DNA of 55,967 bases from SAR324 cluster bacterium (GTDB lineage: Bacteria > SAR324 > NAC60-12): assembly GCA_029245725.1 (NCBI GenBank), contig JAQWOT010000096.1, positions 1 to 55,967 of the forward strand. Direction: 5' to 3'. The notes below the pieces were generated by a model that saw nothing but the letters and a program-made list of their open reading frames with translations, had not been told where the DNA came from and ran no database searches. Positions 1 to 8,611 of this stretch are shown here, piece by piece. A program made the translations under genes and the position numbers. The first letter of the stretch is position 1, and every line of letters begins with the position of its first letter.

Positions 1-54
1 AGCAACCAACTGGACAACCGAAGAGTCGAATAAATGAACAACTTCTTCCTGCAT
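1..54 (-). CDS. 5' end of an unidentified leftward gene (partial)
   Basis: An ATG at 54 on the minus strand opens 18 codons that run off the left edge without a stop. The peptide begins [13 protein letters not shown] strong purine-rich Shine-Dalgarno tract (GGGAGAGGG, about 60-70) lies five to seven bases before the ATG, which is why I accept so short a fragment. It is divergent from the hydrolase gene at 213, so 55-212 would hold both promoters. Too little sequence is present to name a family. Confidence 0.5.
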   Translation of the reverse strand, partial: MQEEVVHLFDSSVVQLVA

Positions 55-155
55 GGTATCCCTCTCCCTGGATCGTCAGAGGAATGATTTCCTGAATGTT
101 TTTAATGACTGTCAAAGAAGGACGTTGAAAAAGTAATTAAATCAGCTACCAGCTG

Positions 156-183
156 TTGCAGAACCATTGATGCTTTTTATAAA
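156..183 (+). promoter_or_regulatory. Possible sigma70-type promoter of the hydrolase gene
   Basis: TTGCAG at 156-161 and TATAAA at 178-183 are separated by 16 bases. The -10 box matches five of six consensus positions, the -35 box only three. Transcription would begin near 190 and give a leader of about 20 bases before the ATG at 213. Read by eye only. Confidence 0.3.
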
Positions 184-212
184 AAAAGACTCTAAAAGTG
201 GGAGATAGTCAA

Positions 213-995
213 ATGCTAGACTCAAAAACATACTTTACTGAAAATCGTGATCAACAAATTGCCTATAAAAAATATGGATCGAATGGAAATGAAACAATAG
301 TTTTCCTGCATGGTTTGACAAGCAAGAAGGAGGACTGGAATTCACAGGAAGCTAACAAGGGGACGACTTATATTGAATTCTTTGTCAACAAGGGTTATCG
401 CTGCATATCTGTTGATTGTCTTTCACATGGAGAAAGTTCCAAACCCCAGAAAGCTGCAAACTATGATCGTAGACTACTAGCTCTCGATTTTATTTCTGTG
501 ATGGATGCTGAAAAAATCGAAAAAGCTCATTTTATTGGTTATTCCATGGGTGGTTTATTAGGGTGCTGTGTGGCAAGATTTTATCCACATCGACTAAAGA
601 GTTTGATGCTTGGTGGACACTGCCCTGGAGTAGGTTCTGCCGAAGAAATTAATAGGCAGGATGTCGGCAAACTTACTTTTGATAAAGCCCAAGATATATT
701 TGGAGACGATTTCCTGCAGCAGTTTCCCAAGGATCATTTGCCGGCTATCAGAAATATCTTTGATACGATGGAGGAAGCTGAGGGTTTGGAGATGGCGGTC
801 GCAAATCTAAACGTGCCCGTACTTTTGTGGGTAGGCGAGGAGGAACCTGTTCTTTTTGAGAAAGGGAAATCGTTAGCAAGACAACATGGTTGGGAATTTT
901 TTTCAGTTGAAGGTGATCACATCGGTGGTTTTGTCAACGCAGGTTCAGTTCTACCCCAACTCTTTCAGTTTTTGAATAAGATTTCACATGACTAG
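213..995 (+). CDS. Alpha/beta hydrolase
   Basis: A 260-residue single-domain cytoplasmic hydrolase. It has an oxyanion-hole HG motif (residues 33-34, in FLHGL), a nucleophile elbow GYSMGG with Ser111, an acidic cluster GEEEP near 208-211 that could supply the Asp/Glu, and a likely catalytic histidine in GDHIGG at about 236. Family members hydrolyse esters, lactones, enol-lactones or C-C bonds; the substrate cannot be read from sequence. The open frame extends upstream to a GTG at 198, but GGAGAT at 201-206 sits six bases before the ATG at 213, so I use the ATG. The dehydrogenase at 1095 follows 99 bases later on the same strand and may belong to the same small pathway, though it appears to have its own promoter. 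Confidence 0.85.
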   Translation: MLDSKTYFTENRDQQIAYKKYGSNGNETIVFLHGLTSKKEDWNSQEANKGTTYIEFFVNKGYRCISVDCLSHGESSKPQKAANYDRRLLALDFISVMDAEKIEKAHFIGYSMGGLLGCCVARFYPHRLKSLMLGGHCPGVGSAEEINRQDVGKLTFDKAQDIFGDDFLQQFPKDHLPAIRNIFDTMEEAEGLEMAVANLNVPVLLWVGEEEPVLFEKGKSLARQHGWEFFSVEGDHIGGFVNAGSVLPQLFQFLNKISHD

Positions 996-1084
996 GACCT
1001 GTTCCTTTCTGAGTAGCAACCACTTGGTGTCAGCGATTATCTGGCTCAATTGATTGCGGGCTCTAAAAAATTCCCTTTTTGAAT

Positions 1085-1090
1085 TATAAT
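1085..1090 (+). promoter_or_regulatory. Perfect -10 box touching the next start codon
   Basis: TATAAT at 1085-1090 ends four bases before the ATG at 1095. If used, transcription would begin at or next to the A of the ATG, giving a leaderless mRNA. An in-frame TGA at 1080-1082 rules out an upstream start and there is no Shine-Dalgarno sequence. No clear -35 box is present at the right distance, which is the main weakness. Confidence 0.35.
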
Positions 1091-1094
1091 CTCG

Positions 1095-1967
1095 ATGAAA
1101 GACAAACTCTTCGGCTTTATTGGTTTGGGAAACATGGGGCAACCCATGGCGCAACACATTGCTCGTAAAGGGTACCGCCTTCTGGTTCATGATATCGCTG
1201 GAACAAGAGAAAGAGCTCCTGAAAACAGCTTGATTGCAGCATCCAATGCTGAGGTGGTGAAGCGAGCCCAAGTGGTAGCTTTATCGCTACCTACGGTGGA
1301 GGTCAATCAACTCGTTGTTCAAGAAATTGCGAAATTGCTGACCGATGATTGTGTGATCGTGGATACCTGCACCATTGGTCCTGCCGCTGCTGCCGAGAAT
1401 GCTCAAGTGCTGACTAAAGCAGGTCTTGGATATATAGACAGCCCTGTTTCGGGTCTACGGTTTAGAGCTGTTGAAGGAACTCTCACGACTATGGTATCTG
1501 GACCTGTGAACCAAATTGACCAAGTTCGCCCACTGATCGAGTGCTATTCAGCAAATGTCTTTGTCGTGGGAGAGGAAGCTGGACAGGGGCAGCAGATGAA
1601 AATGATCAACAATGCACTTTGCATTTCCTCCTATGTGACGACCAGCGAGGCCCTGGCCTATGGAGAATCTGGTGGATTACAACTGGAAACGATGCTGGCA
1701 GTAATCAACGCAAGTTCAGGACAGAGTTTTGCGACAAGTCAGACCTTTCCCAAGTTTGTGGCTTCTGGTAGATTCAACTCTGGCTGTGAGGCACACATCA
1801 TTGAAAAAGACCTTGGGTTGTTCGTTGAAGATGCCTCGCGAAAGGGAACCAACAACACGGTGATTGCCAAGGCATTAGAGCGGGTTGCCGACTTTGTTGC
1901 AGAAGACCGAACCCAGGATCAGTTCCGCATCTATCCCTTCATCAAATCATCCAAACCAGACAGCTGA
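1095..1967 (+). CDS. 3-hydroxyisobutyrate dehydrogenase-family NAD(P)-dependent oxidoreductase
   Basis: A 290-residue beta-hydroxyacid dehydrogenase. The N-terminal Rossmann motif is GFIGLGNMG (residues 7-15). The substrate-binding segment DSPVSG lies at 115-120, and the catalytic lysine is Lys169 in GQQMKMINN, followed by the conserved Asn172/173. The length and order of these motifs match 3-hydroxyisobutyrate and tartronate semialdehyde reductases, which interconvert a 3-hydroxyacid and its semialdehyde using NAD(P). Which hydroxyacid is used is unknown. The start has no Shine-Dalgarno site but is the only in-frame choice. The stop lies two bases from the stop of the convergent FAD oxidoreductase, so there is no room for a terminator between them. 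Confidence 0.88.
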   Translation: MKDKLFGFIGLGNMGQPMAQHIARKGYRLLVHDIAGTRERAPENSLIAASNAEVVKRAQVVALSLPTVEVNQLVVQEIAKLLTDDCVIVDTCTIGPAAAAENAQVLTKAGLGYIDSPVSGLRFRAVEGTLTTMVSGPVNQIDQVRPLIECYSANVFVVGEEAGQGQQMKMINNALCISSYVTTSEALAYGESGGLQLETMLAVINASSGQSFATSQTFPKFVASGRFNSGCEAHIIEKDLGLFVEDASRKGTNNTVIAKALERVADFVAEDRTQDQFRIYPFIKSSKPDS

Positions 1968-1969
1968 TC

Positions 1970-3223
1970 TCAGACCAGGGCTTCCTGAGCTACGAGATCT
2001 GCAATCACTCGGTGTGATTGAGGAGATTCATCTTGTTGAGCGAAGAGCGCTGCGGCAACACCAGCAGCTTGTCCGGTGGCGAAGGAAGTTCCCATTACCC
2101 GGATGGAACCATATGCAGCCGCATCCGCCCCAATGGTACGGCCAGCCAACCAAAGATTGGGAATCTTTGTGGAGAGCGACTCCAGGGGGATCAATCCATA
2201 TCCCCCTCCACCGATTGGATGATAAGACGGCTTGCCTGGTTTTGAGTGATTTTCCATCGGCCAGGCGGCACGAGCGATTCCAGAGTCAAATTTTCTCCCA
2301 CCTTCCAAATCTTCTCGCTTGAGTGCGTATTGAGCCTCATGGCGCCAGGCTTCCCGAATGCCGATTTGTGGTCCAGTATTCACGATGTGGCAATTCTCAA
2401 ATCCAGCTACTTCCGCTCTTAGAACTTCCAAGCAGTCATGGGCGATTTGACGTCCCAGCCACTCTGCCTTTGTCACCAACTCCTCCTGAACATCCTTTAG
2501 GCCAAGATCAACGATCATCCAGAGCCAGTCATTGGAATTGGGAACCCTCATGAAGACTCCACCATCCTGACGAGAAATAGGATGAATAGCCTGCCGATTG
2601 TATAACTCAACAGCCACTCTGATTGCATCCCGATCAATCATCAGATCCTTGGCGAGACCTCCTAGTCGAATGGGAAGTGACATGGACTGGAGAGGCTGTT
2701 CCTGCTGATTAACGCTGCAAGGGAGGCCCACAAATTTGGCAAGCTGGCCATTGCCGGTCGCATCAACAAAGGCCGTTCCAGAGAGTGATCTTTGCTGAAA
2801 AAGACCTACCAAGTCAACCGCCTCAAGATGACTCCCCTGCTTTTTCACATCAACTAGCGTGGTGTGTAGAAAGAGTTCCACTCGATGGGAAAGCACGAGT
2901 TGATCGAGGACATATTTCAGCTTCTCAGGATCAAGTAAGATGATGCGATTGCCAGTTAATTCTGAGAGGCGTGGTTGTATATCTTCCCCCAGCTTTGCCA
3001 GTTCCAACAGCACCCTGTAACCAACACCCCCGATTGCACGGTCTCCACGATCGTCGCATTGATAGAAACCACAGTAAGACAACACCTGCGAATTAGTAGC
3101 GGCTCCACCCAAAAAGCCATAGCGTTCCAGCAGGGCCACCCGAGCCCCAGTTTGGGCTGCTCCAACGGCGGCACTGACCCCTGCAGCACCTCCCCCACAG
3201 ACAATGACGTCAAAGGATTCCAT
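1970..3223 (-). CDS. FAD-dependent oxidoreductase (FAD_oxidored family)
   Basis: A 417-residue flavoprotein. The dinucleotide-binding motif is CGGGAAGVSAAVGAA at residues 9-23, followed by a glutamate at the end of the second strand (LLERYGFLGG). A second FAD-contact strand, AFVDATGNG, lies near the middle, and the C-terminal FAD segment NLWLAGRTIG is at about 356-365. This pattern is typical of the PF12831 group, whose members often oxidise small organic molecules and sit beside transporters. AGAGAGG lies five bases before the ATG. It is the last gene of the unit that begins with the binding protein at 6405, separated from the permease by 33 bases, so it probably acts on the imported compound. 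The substrate is unknown. Confidence 0.85.
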   Translation of the reverse strand: MESFDVIVCGGGAAGVSAAVGAAQTGARVALLERYGFLGGAATNSQVLSYCGFYQCDDRGDRAIGGVGYRVLLELAKLGEDIQPRLSELTGNRIILLDPEKLKYVLDQLVLSHRVELFLHTTLVDVKKQGSHLEAVDLVGLFQQRSLSGTAFVDATGNGQLAKFVGLPCSVNQQEQPLQSMSLPIRLGGLAKDLMIDRDAIRVAVELYNRQAIHPISRQDGGVFMRVPNSNDWLWMIVDLGLKDVQEELVTKAEWLGRQIAHDCLEVLRAEVAGFENCHIVNTGPQIGIREAWRHEAQYALKREDLEGGRKFDSGIARAAWPMENHSKPGKPSYHPIGGGGYGLIPLESLSTKIPNLWLAGRTIGADAAAYGSIRVMGTSFATGQAAGVAAALFAQQDESPQSHRVIADLVAQEALV

Positions 3224-3256
3224 CGAAACCTCTCTGGGGAAGATTGGAGGAACAAG

Positions 3257-4294
3257 TCATTTGAAGAGAGAGTGGCGTTTCCAGGGAAGAGCCAGATACT
3301 GCAGCAGTTTCAGGACCAGGGTAGTCAGGATGCCGATCAGCATGACTGTGATCAAACCAGCATACATCTTCTCTGGCGCCAGGATTTCCCAGTTGTAGTA
3401 GATCAGGTAGCCAACTCCTTTCTCGGCTCGGAGAAATTCGACTGCAATGATCACGATCAGGGCCATTCCAAGAGCAACTCGCATTCCTGAAAAGATTGAT
3501 GGTAAGGAGCCCGGCAGGATAACCTTGAAGAAGAGTTTCAGCCCATGCGCCCCATAATTGCGGCCTGCCAGAATATAAATTCCTTCAACATTCTGGACTG
3601 CACCCATAGTGTGAATGGTCATCATGAAAAAGACGGAAAGAGCAACCACGGCAATCCGGGGAGCATCCCCAAAAGGATCGGCAAAGACCAGCATCACGAT
3701 GGGGAAAATTGCGATTTTTGGAAGTACATAGATTGCTGAAAGGATGCTGTCAAACATCAAACGGATTGTCTTGTTCATCCCCATCAGGAAGCCACAAAAA
3801 ACCGCTGGGACTAGGCCAATCAAGAAACCCATGACCACTCGATACAAAGTCGCCCAGACATGGCCTTCTTCGATCAATTTCCAGACTCCTTCGAGACCCT
3901 GCTCTTGATAACGTTCTAAAATCATCCATGGACGACCCAACAGGGTGGTCTCGCTGAACTTTTCCGGGACCGTGATCAGCTCCCAGAGAGAGGCAAGGAT
4001 CTTGGTGGGCTCTGGGAACCAAGTTGGGTTGATCTTACCAGTACTAGCGAATATCTCCCAGATTGAGAGCAGTAAAATGGGAAAGAGCAAAGTGATAAAG
4101 TGCTCCGAGCTTTTCTTATAGCGAACTGGGACTAATTTCATCACATCATTGACGATCTTGCCAAAAATGATCACATCAATCACCAAGCACATCAGCGCCT
4201 GATTCGTCCATAAGTCGAGAAAGTAGAGAACCAGGTTCAGCAAGAGAAATAATGGGATCTGAACGGAGAGCTTAATTGATTTTTCAGGATTCAT
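3257..4294 (-). CDS. ABC transporter permease, SsuC/TauC/nitrate type
   Basis: A 345-residue inner-membrane permease. About 80 N-terminal residues, including hydrophobic stretches near 10-55 and 66-84, precede the usual SsuC-like core, making it longer than the roughly 260-residue family norm. The cytoplasmic EAA-type coupling loop, with GRNYGAHGLKLFFKVILPG near residues 248-266, is clear and is followed by the typical GMRVALGMALIVIIAVEF segment. It works with the ATPase encoded 29 bases upstream and the binding protein at 5362-6405. Known substrates of this family include sulfonates, taurine, nitrate and thiamine precursors, and none can be chosen here. Confidence 0.87.
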   Translation of the reverse strand: MNPEKSIKLSVQIPLFLLLNLVLYFLDLWTNQALMCLVIDVIIFGKIVNDVMKLVPVRYKKSSEHFITLLFPILLLSIWEIFASTGKINPTWFPEPTKILASLWELITVPEKFSETTLLGRPWMILERYQEQGLEGVWKLIEEGHVWATLYRVVMGFLIGLVPAVFCGFLMGMNKTIRLMFDSILSAIYVLPKIAIFPIVMLVFADPFGDAPRIAVVALSVFFMMTIHTMGAVQNVEGIYILAGRNYGAHGLKLFFKVILPGSLPSIFSGMRVALGMALIVIIAVEFLRAEKGVGYLIYYNWEILAPEKMYAGLITVMLIGILTTLVLKLLQYLALPWKRHSLFK

Positions 4295-4323
4295 AAGCAG
4301 ATCTGGTGTTTATTGGGAAGCAA

Positions 4324-5106
4324 TCATTGCTGGCTAGCCATCGAGCGATCGACCTCTACTGCCAGCTTCTCCCAGATTTCACTCCGAATTCTTGTAAAAT
4401 CACCACTGTTCATCGTGTTGATGGAGCGCGGCCTCTCAATCGTGATTGGATAACGTTCGATGATGTGACCGGGGTTAGCCGACATCATCAGTACCTCGTC
4501 ACCCAAAAATATTGCTTCGTCCAGACTGTGTGTGACGTAAAGAACAGTTTTTTTGGTTTCGTCCCAGAGTTTTAGCAATTCTTCCTGGATCAAGAGTCTG
4601 GACTGTGCATCAAGAGCCCCCAATGGTTCGTCCATCAATAGAATTTCTGGATCATTGGCCAATGCTCGGATGATGGCAACTCGTTGTTTCATACCACCCG
4701 AGATCTGATCCGGGAAGTAGTTGGCAAATTTGCTCAAGCCAACTTTCTGAAGCCATTCTCGGGCGATTTCTGTGCGGATTTTTTTTGAAATACCCCGCAT
4801 CTCAAGTCCAAAGGCAACGTTCTCCATGACAGTCCGCCAAGGAAAGATAGCGTATTCCTGAAAGATGACGTTATTGATTGGCTGATCCTTGCCCTCCCCA
4901 TGCTGGACGTCAAACTCTCCGGCAGTGAAGTAGTCCAATCCCGCAATGATCTTGAGCAAGGTGGATTTTCCGCATCCAGAAGGACCGACGATACAGACGA
5001 ACTGACCTTCCTCAATTTGCAGGGTGGCATCACCAATGGCGGTAAACTCTCCTTCCGCCGTGCTGTAGACTTTCTGACAACCTTGGCAACGGATCTTTAC
5101 GGACAT
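4324..5106 (-). CDS. ABC transporter ATP-binding protein, SsuB/TauB type
   Basis: A 260-residue ATPase. It shows Walker [10 protein letters not shown] (about residues 42-50), the Q-loop in FQEYAIFPW, signature ISGGMKQRV, Walker B ILLMDEP and the switch histidine in YVTHSLDEA. The N-terminus carries RCQGCQKVY; the CxxC at residues 8-11 is not usual in SsuB proteins and may be incidental. The start has only a weak ribosome-binding site. A 255-base gap containing a long stem-loop separates it from the binding-protein gene, so it may be expressed at a lower level than that gene or from its own promoter. Confidence 0.88.
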   Translation of the reverse strand: MSVKIRCQGCQKVYSTAEGEFTAIGDATLQIEEGQFVCIVGPSGCGKSTLLKIIAGLDYFTAGEFDVQHGEGKDQPINNVIFQEYAIFPWRTVMENVAFGLEMRGISKKIRTEIAREWLQKVGLSKFANYFPDQISGGMKQRVAIIRALANDPEILLMDEPLGALDAQSRLLIQEELLKLWDETKKTVLYVTHSLDEAIFLGDEVLMMSANPGHIIERYPITIERPRSINTMNSGDFTRIRSEIWEKLAVEVDRSMASQQ

Positions 5107-5280
5107 GCCGATTTGAAGAAAGGTGGAATCATTGGTGATTTTTAGTGGTAGCGAAGTGAGCTGCTAATGAACCGAAATAGCGGATCGCAGGGATTGCTGA
5201 ATCAGGGCTGGGTCACACGATGAATTGGGAAGCACTTGTTGTACAGAATAAAGACTGAAGGATATTCAGCCTCCTTAGCA

Positions 5281-5331
5281 ACCCAGGCCCTGTGACCAGA
5301 TTTCTCATGGTTTTTTGTCACTGGGCTGGGT
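5281..5331 (-). promoter_or_regulatory. Long stem-loop between binding-protein and ATPase genes
   Basis: ACCCAGGCCCTGTGAC at 5281-5296 pairs with GTCACTGGGCTGGGT at 5317-5331. The result is about 14 base pairs with one bulged G and one mismatch around a 20-base loop. On the transcribed minus strand it begins about 30 bases after the binding-protein stop, with no U-run after the stem. It therefore looks like an mRNA-stabilising or partial-termination element rather than a full terminator. A second weak hairpin (CTGAA/TTCAG) lies about 15 bases further downstream. Nothing coding was seen in the rest of 5107-5361. Confidence 0.5.
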
Positions 5332-5361
5332 GCAAATCAATTAGAGAGTTCTGCTTTTAGT

Positions 5362-6405
5362 TTAATAACTCCCCAAGATGCTGAGTGCTTTTTTTGTGAA
5401 GCGCTCATCGACTGCATTGTTCAGATCCAACTCTGTGGTGTATTCCGTCCGGCCATTCAAACGATGCACGCTTTCAATGTCCTTAAGACCAGCCACTGGA
5501 ATGACGATGTTTGGATCATAGATCAGCTTCTTTCCTGTACGTAGGGCTTTTTCTGTGGTGTTAGTGTTCGTCATGTAGGCTTTGATGTTTTCTTCGTCAA
5601 GAAAGTCATCACCTTGCATAAGGCGAGCTGCCTCTCCCACAGCAAGAACGAATCGCTCTGCCACATCTGCCCGTTGATTGACAAATTTTCCAGAGCCCAC
5701 AAACGCCACCGTCATCAAGCCAGGGACTAGATCAGAAGCGAGTACCTTGGCATGACCATCATTGATTGATTGGGTGGTGTAGGGAGGTCCTGTCAGGGCT
5801 GCATCAATGGACTGATTTGCTAGGGCCTTGGGCATGTCGGCATTGCCAATCTTTACCTTCTGGATGTCATTGAGCATCATTCCCGCTTGTTGCAAAGCTT
5901 TAGTCAGTAAATACTCACCTCCACTGCCAGGGCCACCAGCGACACCAATGCGCATTCCCTTCAAATCCTGCACACTTTTGATTGAGCCATTGGCCATCAG
6001 ATCTGCTCGAGCAATGAGAGCGGTGGGGCTATTCTCCATTGGCTCCAGACCACCCGGTGCGATAATACGCAGATCCAGGCCTCGGCTCCAGCCATTCCAG
6101 AGAGAGGTCACGATCGCAATCCCTCCAACATCAATCTTGCCTTCTGACAAAAAAGCAATCGCTTCTGTACCCGATTTCACACGACGCAGTGTTACATCAA
6201 GGCCGTACTTTTCGAATAGCTTCCTGCTGTGAGCGACGTACATGGTCGCAAACTTCATGATGGGTACGTAGGCCACTGTTACTTTTTCTGGTGGATTCAA
6301 CGGTTTCAGACCGTCGTTAGCCAACCCGTTGGAGCTCCAGAGTAAACCAACCGCCATCACAATGATGCTTACCTTACAGGACAAATTCTTGATGTGCCAA
6401 TTCAT
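5362..6405 (-). CDS. ABC transporter substrate-binding protein, NMT1/SsuA type
   Basis: A 347-residue periplasmic binding protein. The signal peptide has basic residues, a hydrophobic core (VSIIVMAVGLLW) and a probable cleavage after NGLA near residue 29. The mature part shows the SsuA/NMT1 pattern: VTVAYVPIMKFATMYVAHSRKLFEKYGLDV followed by VKSGTEAIAFLSEGKIDVGG and GGPGSGGEYL. Such proteins bind sulfonates, nitrate, aromatic acids or thiamine pyrimidines. AGGAGA lies five bases before the ATG. It is the first gene of the importer unit and diverges from the DUF3179 gene, with 185 bases for both promoters. No known thiamine riboswitch sequence was recognised upstream. Confidence 0.87.
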   Translation of the reverse strand: MNWHIKNLSCKVSIIVMAVGLLWSSNGLANDGLKPLNPPEKVTVAYVPIMKFATMYVAHSRKLFEKYGLDVTLRRVKSGTEAIAFLSEGKIDVGGIAIVTSLWNGWSRGLDLRIIAPGGLEPMENSPTALIARADLMANGSIKSVQDLKGMRIGVAGGPGSGGEYLLTKALQQAGMMLNDIQKVKIGNADMPKALANQSIDAALTGPPYTTQSINDGHAKVLASDLVPGLMTVAFVGSGKFVNQRADVAERFVLAVGEAARLMQGDDFLDEENIKAYMTNTNTTEKALRTGKKLIYDPNIVIPVAGLKDIESVHRLNGRTEYTTELDLNNAVDERFTKKALSILGSY

Positions 6406-6590
6406 GTCATTCTCCTAAAAGTTATTGAAAACAAAGCCCTTGTTTAGAGAGGCCAGGCTTTTTGGTCAAGATATTTCCTGAACTGAAAAATATTGAATCA
6501 ATTATGTCTGTTGAGTTGGTTGCATAAAGTGCATTAAGAAAACGATTGTTGAGCAACTGTCTTTCCCATTACTTAGATCAGGAGAACCAT

Positions 6591-7742
6591 ATGAAAAAAC
6601 GTCCTATTCTACTATTTGCCTTGGGGATGCTTTTCATCGCAAATTTGGTATCGGCCAATTCCGAATCAAAAGGAGAAGACACGCTTAGTGAATTGCTACG
6701 AAGAGCTACTATAGGCTGGAATACAGATTGGTCAAAGCATTCCATAGAATATCGTGAACTACTCTCTGGAGGACCACCTCGAGATGGCATTCCCCCAATT
6801 GATCAGCCCAAATTCATTGATAACCAGCAGGCAGAACAATGGCTTGCACCGAATGATCCTGTGATTGCGCTGGAACTCAATCGAGATGCTCGAGCATACC
6901 CTCTGCAAATCCTGACATGGCACGAAATCGTCAATGATACTGTCGGAGGAATACCGATAACCATTACATTTTGTCCACTATGTAACTCTGCTATTGCGTT
7001 TGAACGAAATTATCAGGGGATTACTTATGACTTTGGCACCAGTGGTTTACTGAGGCACTCTGATCTGGTGATGTATGACCGGCAGACCGAGAGCTTGTGG
7101 CAACAGTTTACAGGCGAAGCAATTGTTGGTGCCATGACGGGTGAGCAATTGAAGATGATCCCTGCAGGATTGATCGGTTTCGAGCAATTTCAAGTAGCTT
7201 ATCCAGATGGTAAGATTCTCTCCAAAGAAACAGGGTACTCAAGAGACTATGGACGCAATCCCTATCCGGGCTATGACGATATTCACAATAATCCCTTTCT
7301 CTTTCGAGATCCGGTTGACAAACGACTTCCCGCAATGGCACGAGTTGTTACCATCAGTGATGGGGAGTATCACAATGCGTATCCTGTGAAATTATTGGAA
7401 AAACTTGGGGTTGTTCATCATCAACTAGGGGACCAGTCTTTGGTGGTTTTTCATCAAGCTGGAGTCAGCAGCGCCTTAGATACAACTCGGATTGCTAATG
7501 GTGTCGATGTCGGAGCGACTGGTATATTTATACCTGTTGTCGGGAACCAAGAATTAACGTTTGTCAAGCGAGCAGGAGAAATTGTTGATGAGCAAACAGG
7601 AAGTCATTGGAATATTGTTGGGCAGGCAGTTGAGGGCCCTCTTGAGGGCAAACAACTGAAGAGGCTGATTCACGCTGATCAGTTTTGGTTTTCCTGGGCG
7701 GCTTTTCAACCAGACACATTAATTTATAATTTGGATGAGTAG
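6591..7742 (+). CDS. Secreted DUF3179 domain protein
   Basis: A 383-residue exported protein. The signal peptide MKKRPILLFALGMLFIANLVSA is followed by a mature region with the DUF3179 hallmarks: WHEIVND at 110-116 and FCPLCNSAIAF, whose CxxC is Cys128/Cys131. The conserved CxxC in an envelope protein suggests metal binding or redox activity, but no reaction is established as far as I know. The frame can be read from a TTG at 6546, but AGGAGA lies about five bases before the ATG at 6591 and the signal peptide begins there, so I use 6591. It stands alone, divergent from the importer at 6405 and convergent with the isomerase-like gene 44 bases away. Confidence 0.85.
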   Translation: MKKRPILLFALGMLFIANLVSANSESKGEDTLSELLRRATIGWNTDWSKHSIEYRELLSGGPPRDGIPPIDQPKFIDNQQAEQWLAPNDPVIALELNRDARAYPLQILTWHEIVNDTVGGIPITITFCPLCNSAIAFERNYQGITYDFGTSGLLRHSDLVMYDRQTESLWQQFTGEAIVGAMTGEQLKMIPAGLIGFEQFQVAYPDGKILSKETGYSRDYGRNPYPGYDDIHNNPFLFRDPVDKRLPAMARVVTISDGEYHNAYPVKLLEKLGVVHHQLGDQSLVVFHQAGVSSALDTTRIANGVDVGATGIFIPVVGNQELTFVKRAGEIVDEQTGSHWNIVGQAVEGPLEGKQLKRLIHADQFWFSWAAFQPDTLIYNLDE

Positions 7743-7786
7743 CGCATTTTTAGGAAGGGTGAATGTGAAAGTTACTGAAGAGTTGA

Positions 7787-8611
7787 TTAGCTGTATATTT
7801 GGTGACGATCAATACAGATACGAATGACCTCTTCTGGATCTCGTTTCCACCAGTTTTCCTGCGAGAAAATTTCGACTTCATGAAAGCCTGCATATCCAGT
7901 ATTTTCGACCCACCCCCGAATTTGAGGCAGATCAATCACCCCATCACCCATCATCCCTCGATCCAAGAGCAGATGTTTGGTATCAGGTAGCCAATCACAG
8001 ATGTGATAGGCAAAAATTCGGGACTTACCGGCTCGATCTAGTTGAGATCTTAAATCAGGATCCCACCAAAGATGATAGACATCACAGGCGACCCCCACAC
8101 CCTCTCCAAGCGAATCACAAAGATCCAGAGCCTGTGATAACGTGTTGACCACAGAACGATCCGCGCAATACATCGGGTGAAGCGGTTCGATGGCTAGTCG
8201 AACTCCTGCTGGAATAGCTCTTTCCAAAAGCCAAGCGATTCCCTCTTCAACTTGTTGACGAGCCTTCGCCAGATCTCTGGAACCCTTTGGCAAACCACCT
8301 GTAACCAAGACCAGACAATCTGCATTCAATTCAACCGCTTCTTCGAGTGCCCGTAGATTGTCTTCCAAGTTTGCTTCCCACTCTTGCTGGGTGTTGGCTG
8401 GAAACATCCCACCCCGACAAACTCCAGAGACCCGCAGGCCCAGTTCACGAACTTGTTTTGCAGTCGCCTTCAATCCGATCTGGGCGATTTGATCCCGCCA
8501 GGGACTGACAGCAGGGATGCCTAGTCTTGCAACGAGGTCGAATGCTTCTGAAATGGTGCAACGTTCACGAATCGTGGCGAGATTGATCGAGAGTTGAGTA
8601 ATATTAGGCAT
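7787..8611 (-). CDS. Sugar phosphate isomerase/epimerase family protein (AP-endonuclease-2-like TIM barrel)
   Basis: A 274-residue TIM-barrel protein. The expected metal ligands can be placed by eye: Glu in LAIEPLHP, Asp in VACDVYH, His in AYHICDW and Glu in GFHEVEIF. This is the xylose-isomerase-like fold used by inosose isomerases, dehydratases and keto-sugar epimerases. It is the last gene of the ten-gene sugar unit. Its ATG overlaps the stop of the DUF993 gene as TGATG at 8609-8613, so the two are translationally coupled and probably catalyse consecutive steps. The exact substrate is unknown. Confidence 0.85.
   Translation of the reverse strand: MPNITQLSINLATIRERCTISEAFDLVARLGIPAVSPWRDQIAQIGLKATAKQVRELGLRVSGVCRGGMFPANTQQEWEANLEDNLRALEEAVELNADCLVLVTGGLPKGSRDLAKARQQVEEGIAWLLERAIPAGVRLAIEPLHPMYCADRSVVNTLSQALDLCDSLGEGVGVACDVYHLWWDPDLRSQLDRAGKSRIFAYHICDWLPDTKHLLLDRGMMGDGVIDLPQIRGWVENTGYAGFHEVEIFSQENWWKRDPEEVIRICIDRHQIYS

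Noticed and set aside
1885-2322. 145-codon plus-strand open frame
   Set aside because: Overlaps the ends of two well-supported genes and has a low-complexity, proline/arginine-rich translation typical of an antisense shadow.
2975-3490. 171-codon plus-strand open frame
   Set aside because: It lies opposite the FAD oxidoreductase and permease genes, both of which have clear family motifs. No ribosome-binding site or recognisable domain. A coding shadow.
5107-5361. Possible thiamine (TPP) or SAM riboswitch near the SsuABC-type importer
   Set aside because: The region does contain a strong stem-loop, but I could not find the conserved core sequences of either riboswitch. An Rfam covariance search would settle it.
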